DNA of 64,000 bases from positions 1 to 64,000 of the forward strand of contig NZ_NFIZ01000001.1 in assembly GCF_002159625.1 (NCBI RefSeq), in the 5' to 3' direction. Source of the DNA: Olsenella sp. An285. Its GTDB lineage: Bacteria > Actinomycetota > Coriobacteriia > Coriobacteriales > Atopobiaceae. Made by a program: the position numbers and the translations under genes. The notes beneath the pieces are model-generated. The model was not told where the DNA came from, did no database searches, and saw only the letters and a list, made by a program, of their open reading frames with translations. Shown here piece by piece: positions 44,584 to 52,349 of this stretch (the first letter of the stretch is position 1; each line of letters starts with the position of its first letter).

Positions 44584-45513
44584 ATGCTGACAGACGAGCT
44601 GCGCGCCGAGGTCGCGCGCCTCAAGGCGGAGCGCGACGCCGTGGTCCTTGCCCACTACTACGTTCCGCCCGAGGTCCAGGAGCTTGCCGACCACGTGGGG
44701 GACTCCTTCGCCCTGGCGCGCCAGGCGGCGACCCTGCCCAACCGCACGCTCGTCTTTGCCGGCGTGCGCTTCATGGCGGAGAGCGCCAAGCTGCTCTCCC
44801 CGGACAAGGTCGTCCTCATGCCTGACCCCGCCTCAGACTGCCCGATGGCCCACATGGTGCGTCGCGAGACCGTGGACGCCGCGCGCGCCACCTACGGCGA
44901 CGACCTGGCCGTGGCCTGCTACGTGAACTCGACGGCCGAGGTCAAGTCGTGGTCCGACGTCTGCGTCACCTCGTCCAACGCCGTCAAGATCGTGCGCGAG
45001 CTGCCGCAGCGCAACGTGCTCTTCATCCCGGACCGCCACCTCGGGTCCTACGTGGCCTCCCAGGTGCCCGAGAAGAACGTCATCCTGAACGACGGATACT
45101 GCCCCATTCACCGGGACATCTCCGCCGACGAGGTTGCTCAGCTCAAGGCCGAGCACCCCGGCGCGCCCGTGCTCGCGCACCCCGAGTGCGGGCCCGAGGC
45201 GATGGCGCTCGCGGACTTCGCGGGCTCCACCTCCCAGATCATCGAGGCCGCTGCGGCGGGGGAGGCCACCGACTACATCATCCTCACCGTTGACGGCGTC
45301 CGCGGCGAGCTCGAGCGGCGGTGCGCCGGCTCGGGCAAGCGGTTCCACTTCCCGGCCACGCGCCCCGTCTGCCCGGACATGGAGCGCATCACCGCGGACA
45401 AGCTCGTGGCGTGCCTGCGCGACGGCACGGGCGAGGTCGGCCTGCCGCCCGTCGAGGTTGCCGACGCGGCCCGTCGAACGCTGACGCGCATGCTCGAGCT
45501 GGGGGCCCGCTGA
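44584..45513 (+). CDS. nadA: Quinolinate synthase A
   Basis: Condenses iminoaspartate with dihydroxyacetone phosphate to quinolinate using a 4Fe-4S cluster. 309 residues with the three cluster cysteines Cys86 (DCPMAH), Cys202 (HPECGPEA) and Cys263 (RPVCPDM). HYYVPPEVQELADHVGDS near 24-41 is characteristic. The open frame begins at 44518 but ATG 44584 follows GAGGGGAGC. The stop overlaps the nadB start by one base (TGATG). Confidence 0.96.
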   Translation: MLTDELRAEVARLKAERDAVVLAHYYVPPEVQELADHVGDSFALARQAATLPNRTLVFAGVRFMAESAKLLSPDKVVLMPDPASDCPMAHMVRRETVDAARATYGDDLAVACYVNSTAEVKSWSDVCVTSSNAVKIVRELPQRNVLFIPDRHLGSYVASQVPEKNVILNDGYCPIHRDISADEVAQLKAEHPGAPVLAHPECGPEAMALADFAGSTSQIIEAAAAGEATDYIILTVDGVRGELERRCAGSGKRFHFPATRPVCPDMERITADKLVACLRDGTGEVGLPPVEVADAARRTLTRMLELGAR

Positions 45514-46856
45514 TGTCCCCCCGTCTGTCAATTGGGGACAGTCCCCAATTTGCAGAAAACTTTGATGGGGTTATCGACTGCGACGTCGTCATCGTGGGCT
45601 GCGGCGTGGCCGGCCTCTACTGCGCGCTCAACCTTCCCTCCGCGCTCTCGGTGGTCCTTCTCTCCAAGGGCGCCGTGGACGAGTGCGACTCCATGCTCGC
45701 GCAGGGCGGCATCTGCGTCCTGCACGACGAGGGCGACTACGAGGCCTTCTTCGAGGACACGCTGCGCGCGGGGCACTACGAGAACCGCCTGGAGAGCGTG
45801 GACATCATGATCCGCGCGAGCCGGCCCATCATCGACGACCTCATCAAGCGCGGCGTTCGCTTTGCCCGCACGACGGAGGGCGACCTCGACTACACCCGCG
45901 AGGGCGCCCACTCCCGGCCGCGCATCGTCTACCACGAGGACATAACGGGCGAGGAGATCACCACGCACCTGCTTGCGTGCGTGCGCGAGCTGCCCCACGC
46001 GCAGATTCTCGAGCGCACCTGCATGACGGACATCATCGAGGGCTTCGACGCCTCCGGGCGCCGCGTCTGCCGCGGCGTGGTCGCCACGGGCGAGAAGAAC
46101 GAGCAGCTGGAGATCCGCGCAGACGCCACCGTCTTTGCCACGGGCGGCGTCGGGGGCCTCTACGAGCACTCCACCAACTTCGACTGCCTCACGGGGGACG
46201 GCTGCCGCGTGGCCGCCGAGCACGGCGTGCTCCTGGAGCACATGGACTACGTGCAGATCCATCCCACCACCCTCTGGACCGAGCGGCCCGGGAGGTCGTT
46301 TCTCATCTCGGAGTCCGCGCGCGGCGAGGGTGCCGTGCTCCTCAACGACGCCGGCGAGCGCTTCGTGGACGAGCTCCAGCCGCGCGACGTGGTCTCGCGC
46401 GCCATCCTGGACGAGATGGCGCGGACGGGGGCGCAGCACGTCTGGCTCTCCTTCGAGCGCGTGCCCCGCGAGGAGATCGAGGGCCACTTCACGCACATCC
46501 TGGAGCGCTGCCTCGAGGAGGGCTACGACATCCGCGAGGAGCCGATCCCCGTGGTTCCCGCCCAGCACTACTTCATGGGCGGCATCCACGTGGACTCCGA
46601 CTCCGAGACCACGCTGCCGCACCTCTTTGCCTGCGGCGAGACCTGCTGCAACGGCGTGCACGGGCGCAACCGGCTGGCGTCGAACAGCCTGCTTGAGTCG
46701 CTCGTCTTCGCGCAGCGCGCAGCGGACAAGATCATGCGCGACCGCTTTGAGGAGGACACGGGCGCCCAGCTCGCCGCGGCTGCGCGGGCGCGCTCGCGCT
46801 TCATTGCCGGGTCGCGCGACGTGACGGACGTGGCGCTTCTCACGGGCGCCGAGTGA
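45513..46856 (+). CDS. nadB: L-aspartate oxidase
   Basis: FAD enzyme oxidising aspartate to iminoaspartate for NadA; 447 residues, like the shorter clostridial forms. The FAD-binding DCDVVIVGCGVAGLYCAL is near 22-40, MLAQGGICV near 60, HSRPRIVYHEDITGEEI near 135, and HYFMGGIHVDSD near 350. The only possible start is ATG 45513, one base into the nadA stop. Codons 5-15 (LSIGDSPQFAE) come from a GGGGACAGTCCCC palindrome inserted in frame, giving an N-terminal extension before the flavin fold. The C-terminal helical bundle is short. Confidence 0.93.
   Translation: MSPRLSIGDSPQFAENFDGVIDCDVVIVGCGVAGLYCALNLPSALSVVLLSKGAVDECDSMLAQGGICVLHDEGDYEAFFEDTLRAGHYENRLESVDIMIRASRPIIDDLIKRGVRFARTTEGDLDYTREGAHSRPRIVYHEDITGEEITTHLLACVRELPHAQILERTCMTDIIEGFDASGRRVCRGVVATGEKNEQLEIRADATVFATGGVGGLYEHSTNFDCLTGDGCRVAAEHGVLLEHMDYVQIHPTTLWTERPGRSFLISESARGEGAVLLNDAGERFVDELQPRDVVSRAILDEMARTGAQHVWLSFERVPREEIEGHFTHILERCLEEGYDIREEPIPVVPAQHYFMGGIHVDSDSETTLPHLFACGETCCNGVHGRNRLASNSLLESLVFAQRAADKIMRDRFEEDTGAQLAAAARARSRFIAGSRDVTDVALLTGAE
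45525..45555. repeat. GGGGACAGTCCCC palindrome inside the nadB reading frame
   Basis: CTGTCAATTGGGGA (45525-45538) and TCCCCAATTTGCAG (45542-45555) pair with two mismatches. It is translated as part of NadB and shares its centre with the elements at 25340 and 44417. Confidence 0.9.
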
Positions 46857-46925
46857 GGCGCCTGGGGACGGTGCGCCCTCATCGCGTCCCCCCGGCGTCC
46901 CAAGCCACCAAGAGAGGAGACCCCC

Positions 46926-47780
46926 ATGACCGACCCGATGATTCAGATGCAGATGGACGACCACATTCGCGCGGCGCTGCGCGAGGACATGCCCTTCGGC
47001 GACGTCTCCACCGCCGCCGTCATGTCCGAGCCGCGCCCGGGGCGCGTGCAGCTCATAGCCAAGGCCGACGGCGTGATCGCCGGGCTCGCGGTCTTCTCGC
47101 GCGTGTTCCAGCTCCTGGACCCCGCCACCCGCGTGACGGCGGACGTCGCGGACGGCGCGCGCGTGAGCGCCGGGCAGCACGTGGCCACCGTGGAGGGGGA
47201 CGTGCGCGTGCTCCTGGAGGGTGAGCGCACGGCCCTCAACTACCTGCAGCGCATGAGCGGCATCGCAACCTACACCGCCGGCGTGGCCGAGGCGCTCGCC
47301 GGAACCGGCACCACGCTCGTGTGCACCCGCAAGACCACGCCGGGCATGCGCCTCTTCGAGCGCGAGGCGGTGCGCCTGGGCGGAGGCTCGCTCCACCGCT
47401 ACGGCCTCTCCGACGGCGTGCTCCTCAAGGACAACCACATCGACGCCGCGGGCGGGGTGGCCGAGGCCATCGCCGCGGCCCGCGCGACGGCGCCCTTCGT
47501 GGACAAGGTCGAGGTGGAGTGCGAGACCCTCGACATGGTGCGCGAGGCCGTGGAGGCGGGCGCGGACATCATCATGCTCGACAACATGACCCACGAGGCC
47601 ATGGCGGAGGCCGTGGCCCTCATCGCCGGCCGCGCGCAGACCGAGGCCTCGGGCAACGTGGACGCCGCAAACGCCTCTGCCTACGTGGACCTGGGCGTCG
47701 ACTTCGTCTCCTGCGGCGCGCTCACGCACTCCGCCCCCATCCTCGACCTCTCCCTCAAGCACCTCGAGGTCCTGGCGTGA
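46926..47780 (+). CDS. nadC: Nicotinate-nucleotide pyrophosphorylase (carboxylating)
   Basis: Converts quinolinate and PRPP to nicotinate mononucleotide. 284 residues. LREDMPFGDVSTAAV near 17-32, ERTALNYLQRMSGIAT near 100-116, TRKTTPGMRLFEREAVRLGGG near 138-158, HRYGLSDGVLLKDNH near 160-175 and the C-terminal SCGALTHSAPILDLSLK are quinolinate phosphoribosyltransferase motifs. It lies 69 bases after nadB with an AGAGAGGAG ribosome site, and its stop overlaps niaR. Confidence 0.96.
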   Translation: MTDPMIQMQMDDHIRAALREDMPFGDVSTAAVMSEPRPGRVQLIAKADGVIAGLAVFSRVFQLLDPATRVTADVADGARVSAGQHVATVEGDVRVLLEGERTALNYLQRMSGIATYTAGVAEALAGTGTTLVCTRKTTPGMRLFEREAVRLGGGSLHRYGLSDGVLLKDNHIDAAGGVAEAIAAARATAPFVDKVEVECETLDMVREAVEAGADIIMLDNMTHEAMAEAVALIAGRAQTEASGNVDAANASAYVDLGVDFVSCGALTHSAPILDLSLKHLEVLA

Positions 47781-48328
47781 GCGCGGGCTCGGGCGAGGCC
47801 CGGCGCGAGGGGATCCTGGAGGCCCTGAGGGCGGCCTCGGAGCCGCTCTCCGGGTCGGCCCTTGCCGAGAAGTGCGGCGTGAGCCGGCAGGTGGTGGTCC
47901 AGGACGTGGCGCTCCTTCGCGAGCGGGGGGAGCGGATCGTCTCCACCAACCGCGGCTACGTCCTTCTCGCCCCGTCGCCCTCACGCCCCACGCGGCTCTT
48001 CAAGTGCCGCCACACCGCCGCCCAGACGGCCGACGAGCTGACCTGCGTCGTCGACCTGGGCGGGCGCGTGGAGGACGTCTTCGTGAACCACCGCGTCTAC
48101 GGCAAGGTCTCGTCCGAGCTGGGCATCTCCAGCCGGCGCGACGTGGAGCGCTTCACGGCGGAGCTCGCCTCGGGCGTCTCCGCCCCGCTCCTGGAGGTCA
48201 CGAGCGGCTACCACTTCCACCACGTGAGCGCCGAGAGCGAGGCCGTCCTCGACGACGTCGAGCGTGCCCTTGCGGCCCGCGGCTACCTCGCCGAGCTCAC
48301 CGACTACGAGGCCGCCACCTTCGCGTGA
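47777..48328 (+). CDS. niaR: NiaR-type transcriptional repressor of NAD synthesis
   Basis: 183 residues. The N-terminal winged HTH_11 (about 10-65, SGSALAEKCGVSRQVVVQDVALLRERG) is followed by a 3H domain (about 75-180). The three conserved histidine regions are KCRHT, NHRVYGK and SGYHFHHVSA. The family binds nicotinic acid and represses nad and niacin-uptake genes. GTG 47777 overlaps the nadC stop (GTGA). Its place as last gene of nadABC suggests autoregulation through the operators near 44517-44550. Confidence 0.9.
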   Translation: MSAGSGEARREGILEALRAASEPLSGSALAEKCGVSRQVVVQDVALLRERGERIVSTNRGYVLLAPSPSRPTRLFKCRHTAAQTADELTCVVDLGGRVEDVFVNHRVYGKVSSELGISSRRDVERFTAELASGVSAPLLEVTSGYHFHHVSAESEAVLDDVERALAARGYLAELTDYEAATFA

Positions 48329-48377
48329 CGCCGGCCTCGCCGTCCTTCTCGGCCCTCGCCTCGCTGCGCACCCCCTC

Positions 48378-48517
48378 TGAGGGTATGCGCAGTGTGCATA
48401 TCAGGTATGTACACTCTCCCTCGCCGTCCTTCTCGCAAATCCGCATCTAGAAGACGTGCCGAGAAGAACGGCCGTTTCGAGGAGCGTACATACCCTCACG
48501 GGGAGTGCGCATACCCT
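48378..48517. repeat. Family A palindromic element, copy 3
   Basis: TGAGGGTATGCGCA and AGGTATGTAC on the left; CGTACATACCCTCA and GCGCATACCCT on the right. The inner pair is GTCCTTCTCG (48426-48435) and CGAGAAGAAC (48460-48469). Arms pair over about 55 bases with mismatches. Confidence 0.8.
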
Positions 48518-48587
48518 AGCGGGACAGCGGGCGGCCGGTCCCGTTTTGGGTATACTCCCCACGTTGCAGAGAAGGGAGCTGTACCCC

Positions 48588-49547
48588 ATGGAAGACGAGA
48601 GCGTCATCAGCGACCTCGAGCCCTCGATCCCCAGGACGCCCGCGCAGGCCGTGCTCCGCATGGTCTCCATCCTCATGGGCATCCTGGGCGCCGTCGTGCT
48701 CCTTGGCGGCGTGGTGATGCTGGTGGGCAACGTCATGGAGCTCCTGCCGGGGGGCGACCTGTGGACCACCGTCACCTTTGGCGTGATGATCGTCGTTGCC
48801 GCCGGGCTGCTGCTCCTCACCGCGGCCCTCGGCATCGTGGCGTCCAACAACTCCGCGCGCGTGGAGCCCTACCGCTTCCTCTGCTACCTCGTGGGGCTCG
48901 CCGTGCTCGTGGCGATCGTGTGGGGCTGGGGCGTGGGCTCCTTCATCCTGTTCAACCCCATCGTGCTCTCCACCACGATCGTCTACGTGCTCATCTGCTC
49001 GCGCCTGGCGGACAAGGTCAAGGAGGAGCACGACAACGGCGTGCGGGGCGAGACCTTCCTGCGCTCGCGCCACCAGCGGGTGCTTCACCTGCTCTCGGAG
49101 ATCATCGTCCTCAAGGGCGTGGCCACGCTCGTGGTGGTGCTCGTGCTCGCCGCCGCCCTCGTGGTGTACGGGGAGGGGGAGCGCGCCGTCATCTCCGGCG
49201 TGCCGGTCACGGTGAGCGACACGCTCTATGCCGTCCTCGCCGTGGGCGGCGCGGCGTCGGGCGTTGGCGTGATCGCCGGGGCGCTCGGCATCCGCGGCTC
49301 CAACCGGCCGCAGAAGATCGTTCCCTTCCTCGTGGTGGCGGTGCTCGCCGCTGCGTTTGACCTCGTGCAGGTGGTGGGCATGTTCCTCGAGCGCGGCCTC
49401 TTTGGCGTGACCTTTGACGTCATCTTCGACCTCCTCTTCATGGGGGTCTGCGTGTACCTGGCCGTGCGCGTGATGCGCCAGCCCACCCCCGAGGAGCTCG
49501 CCGCGGCCGCGGGCGTGGCGCTCGTCTCCGGCGCCGAGGACGCGTGA
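48588..49547 (+). CDS. Hypothetical multi-pass membrane protein
   Basis: 319 residues, not assigned to a family. Helices are visible near 22-50, 60-88, 97-125, 160-188, 205-230, 240-262 and 265-285. The loops are short and the N-terminus (MEDESVISDLEPSIPRTPAQ) is acidic. A polar stretch KVKEEHDNGVRGETFLRSRHQ near 140-160 is probably cytoplasmic. ATG 48588 follows AGAAGGGAG, with a TATACT box at 48551-48556. It is monocistronic, with a long palindrome behind it. Confidence 0.75.
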   Translation: MEDESVISDLEPSIPRTPAQAVLRMVSILMGILGAVVLLGGVVMLVGNVMELLPGGDLWTTVTFGVMIVVAAGLLLLTAALGIVASNNSARVEPYRFLCYLVGLAVLVAIVWGWGVGSFILFNPIVLSTTIVYVLICSRLADKVKEEHDNGVRGETFLRSRHQRVLHLLSEIIVLKGVATLVVVLVLAAALVVYGEGERAVISGVPVTVSDTLYAVLAVGGAASGVGVIAGALGIRGSNRPQKIVPFLVVAVLAAAFDLVQVVGMFLERGLFGVTFDVIFDLLFMGVCVYLAVRVMRQPTPEELAAAAGVALVSGAEDA

Positions 49548-49559
49548 CGGACGCACGCG

Positions 49560-49653
49560 CTTGACAGATTGCTCTGACAGATTGCTCAGGTCAAACTGTC
49601 AAGTGGATACTTGACAGTTTGACCTGAGCAATCTGTCAGAGCAATCTGTCAAG
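49560..49653. repeat. Perfect 45-bp inverted repeat (family D)
   Basis: Arms 49560-49604 and 49609-49653 are exact complements around GGAT. Each arm holds TTGACAGATTGCTC, a second CTGACAGATTGCTCAGG and CAAACTGTCAAGT. It lies only 26 bases before the amylase start, in its likely leader. Confidence 0.92.
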
Positions 49654-49679
49654 CCCGACCAAGATCAAGAAGGGAAGAC

Positions 49680-51203
49680 ATGAACAACGGAACCATGCTC
49701 CAGGGCTTCTCCTGGTACCTGCCCGCCGACGGCTCCCACTGGCGCCGCATAGCCGAGCAGGCGCCCGACTTTGCCTACCAGGGCATCACCGCCGTCTGGC
49801 TCCCTCCCGCCTACAAGGCCGAGAAGGGCCGCGAGGACGTGGGCTACGGCGTCTACGACACCTACGACCTCGGCGAGTTCGACCAGAAGGGGAGCGTGGC
49901 CACCAAGTACGGCACGCGCGCAGAGTACGAGGCCGCCGTGCGCGCGCTCCAGGCAAACGGCATCCAGGCCCTCGCGGACATCGTGCTCAACCAGCGCCTG
50001 GGTGCGGACGGCTGCGAGGACGTGCTGGCCCAGGAGGTCTCCGCCTCAAACCGGGGCGAGAAGATCGGCGACCCCCAGACCATCTCCGCCTGGACGCGCT
50101 TCGCCTTCCCCGGTCGCGCGGGCGCATACTCCGACTTCACCTGGGACTGGAGCTGCTTCCACGGCGTGGACTGGGACGACCGCGCCAAGCGAAAGGGCGT
50201 CTTCCTCTTTGACGGCAAGCACTGGGACGAGGCCGTGGACCGGAGCGAGAACGCCAACTACGACTACCTCATGGGTGCGGACGTTGACGTCAACGACCCG
50301 CGCGTCTTCGACGAGCTCGTGCGCTGGGGCTGCTGGTACGTGGACGCCTGCGGGCTGGACGGTTTCCGCCTGGACGCCCTCAAGCACATCGACCGCGGCT
50401 TCTACCTGCGCTGGCTCGACGCGGTGCGCAAGCACGCGGGCAAGGAGCTCTTCACGGTCGGCGAGTACTGGGGCCGCACGGCGGACGAGCTCCAGGCCTA
50501 TCTGGGCGCCGAGAAGAGCATGTCGCTCTTCGACGTGCCGCTCCACTACAACCTCTACAGCGCGAGCTGCTCCAACGGCAACGAGGACCTCTCGAAGATC
50601 TTCTCGGGCACGCTCGTGGAGCGCGACCCCGTGCACGCCGTGACCTTTGCCGAGAACCACGACACGCAGCCGGGCCAGGCCCTGCAGTCCTTCGTGCAGA
50701 CGTGGTTCAAGCCGTCCGCCTATGCGCTCACCCTCCTGCGCGAGGCGGGCTACCCCTGCGTCTTCTACGGCGACCTCTACGGCATGCCCAACGACGGCAA
50801 CATCCCCGCGGTGCGCGAGCTGCCGCTGCTCATGGAGATCCGCCGCCGCTTCGCCTTCGGCGCGCAGCACGACTTCCTTGACGCACCGGACGTCATCGGG
50901 TGGACCCGCGAGGGTGACGCCGAGCACGAGGGCTCCGGCGTGGCCGTGGTCCTCACCGACCGTGACGGTGGCGAGAAGCGCATGCTCGTAGGCGCCGCGC
51001 ACGCCGGCGAGACCTGGTCGTGCGTCGTGGGCGAGCAGGACGACGTCGAGGTGGACGCCGAGGGCTGGGCGACCTTCCGGACGCTCGGCGGGCGCCTCTC
51101 GGTCTACCTGCCGGAGAGGACGGCCGACGCCCTCGAGAACGATCGTCAGCTCCACCGCATCGCCCGCGAGATCGCGGAGGACACCGAGGAGATGCGCGCC
51201 TAG
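49680..51203 (+). CDS. Cytoplasmic alpha-amylase, GH13
   Basis: 507 residues without signal peptide. It hydrolyses alpha-1,4-glucans or maltodextrins inside the cell, like AmyA/AmyS of GH13 subfamily 5. Catalytic residues are Asp232 (GFRLDALKHID), Glu262 (FTVGEYWG) and Asp328 (FAENHDTQPGQAL). The start MNNGTMLQGFSWYLPADGSHW and DVGYGVYDTYDLGEFDQKG are characteristic. The C-terminal beta domain is at about 400-480. ATG 49680 follows AGAAGGGAAG. No other starch genes are adjacent. Confidence 0.94.
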   Translation: MNNGTMLQGFSWYLPADGSHWRRIAEQAPDFAYQGITAVWLPPAYKAEKGREDVGYGVYDTYDLGEFDQKGSVATKYGTRAEYEAAVRALQANGIQALADIVLNQRLGADGCEDVLAQEVSASNRGEKIGDPQTISAWTRFAFPGRAGAYSDFTWDWSCFHGVDWDDRAKRKGVFLFDGKHWDEAVDRSENANYDYLMGADVDVNDPRVFDELVRWGCWYVDACGLDGFRLDALKHIDRGFYLRWLDAVRKHAGKELFTVGEYWGRTADELQAYLGAEKSMSLFDVPLHYNLYSASCSNGNEDLSKIFSGTLVERDPVHAVTFAENHDTQPGQALQSFVQTWFKPSAYALTLLREAGYPCVFYGDLYGMPNDGNIPAVRELPLLMEIRRRFAFGAQHDFLDAPDVIGWTREGDAEHEGSGVAVVLTDRDGGEKRMLVGAAHAGETWSCVVGEQDDVEVDAEGWATFRTLGGRLSVYLPERTADALENDRQLHRIAREIAEDTEEMRA

Positions 51204-51212
51204 CCTATGAGA

Positions 51213-51289
51213 GGGGCTGACGGTCTGCTCGGATCAGACTGTCAGCCCCGCACTCGAAGTTGACAGATTGCCCAGGTCAAACTGTCAAC
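51213..51289. repeat. Two family D palindromes between convergent genes
   Basis: GGGGCTGAC...GTCAGCCCC with GGTCTG/CAGAC (51213-51249), and GTTGACAGATTG...CAAACTGTCAAC (51259-51289). They separate the ends of the amylase and DeoR-family genes and probably terminate both. Confidence 0.85.
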
Positions 51290-51295
51290 CCTGGG

Positions 51296-52051
51296 TCAGA
51301 CGAGGGTCACGTTGGCCCTTCTCAGCAGGCGCCTCACCTCGGGGGAGGGGTTGACGGTAATGGCGGCGTCAAAGTCCTCGAGCCTGGCGTAGGCGTAGGA
51401 GCCTCTCGCGCCGAACTTGTGCGAGTCGGCCATGAGGTAGCTTTGCTCGGAGTTCTCGATGGCCAGGGCCTTTACCAGGCCGTCCTCGAGCTCGAAGGTG
51501 AGCGCGCTTCCCGTCTCCATGTCCACGCCCAGCACCCCGATGAACGCGCGGTCAAAGTGGATGGGCTCCAGGAAGCTCAGGACGTACGCGTCGAGAAAGG
51601 CGTTCTGGTCCCTGTTGACGGTCCCTCCCGTTCCCACGGTCCTGATTCCGTCGTTGGTCCCCAGGACCTGCAGGATGTCGATCATGTTGGAGACCACGGT
51701 GATCTTGCGGCGGCTCTCGGCCATGAGCTGCGCGAGGGCGAGGTTTGTGGTGGAGGTGTCGAGGAAGATGACCTCCCCGTCCTCTATCAGGGCAAGGGCC
51801 TTCTCGGCAATCTGGCGCTTCTCGTCCGCGTGCTCCGTCACGCGCTTCCTGATGTTGCGCTCCTGCTTGGTGTCCACGCTCATGGCGCCGCCGTAGACGC
51901 GTCTCACGAGTCCCTGGTCGGAGAGGGCCTTGAGGTCCTTTCTGATGCAGTCCTCGGTGACGTCGAATCGTTCCGCGAGCGCGGTGACGGTCACGCGCCC
52001 CTCGGCGTTGACCAGGCTGACGATCTTGTCCTGACGCTCCCTCAGAAACAC
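51296..52051 (-). CDS. DeoR-family transcriptional regulator
   Basis: 251 residues. The N-terminal DeoR helix-turn-helix (FLRERQDKIVSLVNAEGRVTV...TALAERFDVTEDCIRKDL) is followed by the sensor domain (about 75-235), with IFLDTSTTNLALAQL near 95, VVSNMIDILQVL near 120 and GTGGTVNRDQNAFLD near 143. Such regulators bind phosphorylated sugars. A GTG start (52049-52051) follows GGAGGGACC. No gene is divergent within 290 bases, so the target is not evident; fructokinase 2 kb away is one candidate. Confidence 0.9.
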   Translation of the reverse strand: MFLRERQDKIVSLVNAEGRVTVTALAERFDVTEDCIRKDLKALSDQGLVRRVYGGAMSVDTKQERNIRKRVTEHADEKRQIAEKALALIEDGEVIFLDTSTTNLALAQLMAESRRKITVVSNMIDILQVLGTNDGIRTVGTGGTVNRDQNAFLDAYVLSFLEPIHFDRAFIGVLGVDMETGSALTFELEDGLVKALAIENSEQSYLMADSHKFGARGSYAYARLEDFDAAITVNPSPEVRRLLRRANVTLV

Positions 52052-52165
52052 GGTCCCTCCCTACGCGGCCTCTGCCTGCGTCGCATGCTGATTGGTAGGA
52101 TAGCAGTTCTTGCGGAGGTCGCGGAAAGGCGGAGGGCGAACGCCGGGGCTCGGGGCGCGCGACGT

Positions 52166-52336
52166 GCAGGTTCGGAGTTCGGGGCCAGATCGAAATCTGG
52201 ACCTGCGCATGCTATTTTTCAAACCACCGAACGCGTAGCCCCGGAATCATCGCCAGATTGCGAAGAATCCCGACTCACGCGTGGTTGGAAGGACGCGGAA
52301 GTCGGGATTCTCGGAATCGGGGTTAGCGCATGGACC
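52166..52336. repeat. Family B palindromic region, copy 2
   Basis: A GCAGGT/ACCTGC and CCAGAT-cgaa-ATCTGG hairpin (52166-52206) is followed by a block (52228-52336) colinear with 43210-43326. Shared words are ACGCGTAGCC, GGAAT/GGGATT, CACGCGTG, GTCGGGAT and GCGCATGG. GAATCCCGACT (52265-52275) pairs with AGTCGGGATTC (52300-52310). It fills the 298-base space between regulator and peptidase. Confidence 0.7.
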
Positions 52337-52349
52337 GCGGGCGCGGGGG

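Noticed and set aside
45532-45810. Alternative nadB start at ATG 45532 or 45563
   Set aside because: Both are in a different frame from the flavin-binding domain, so they cannot start NadB.
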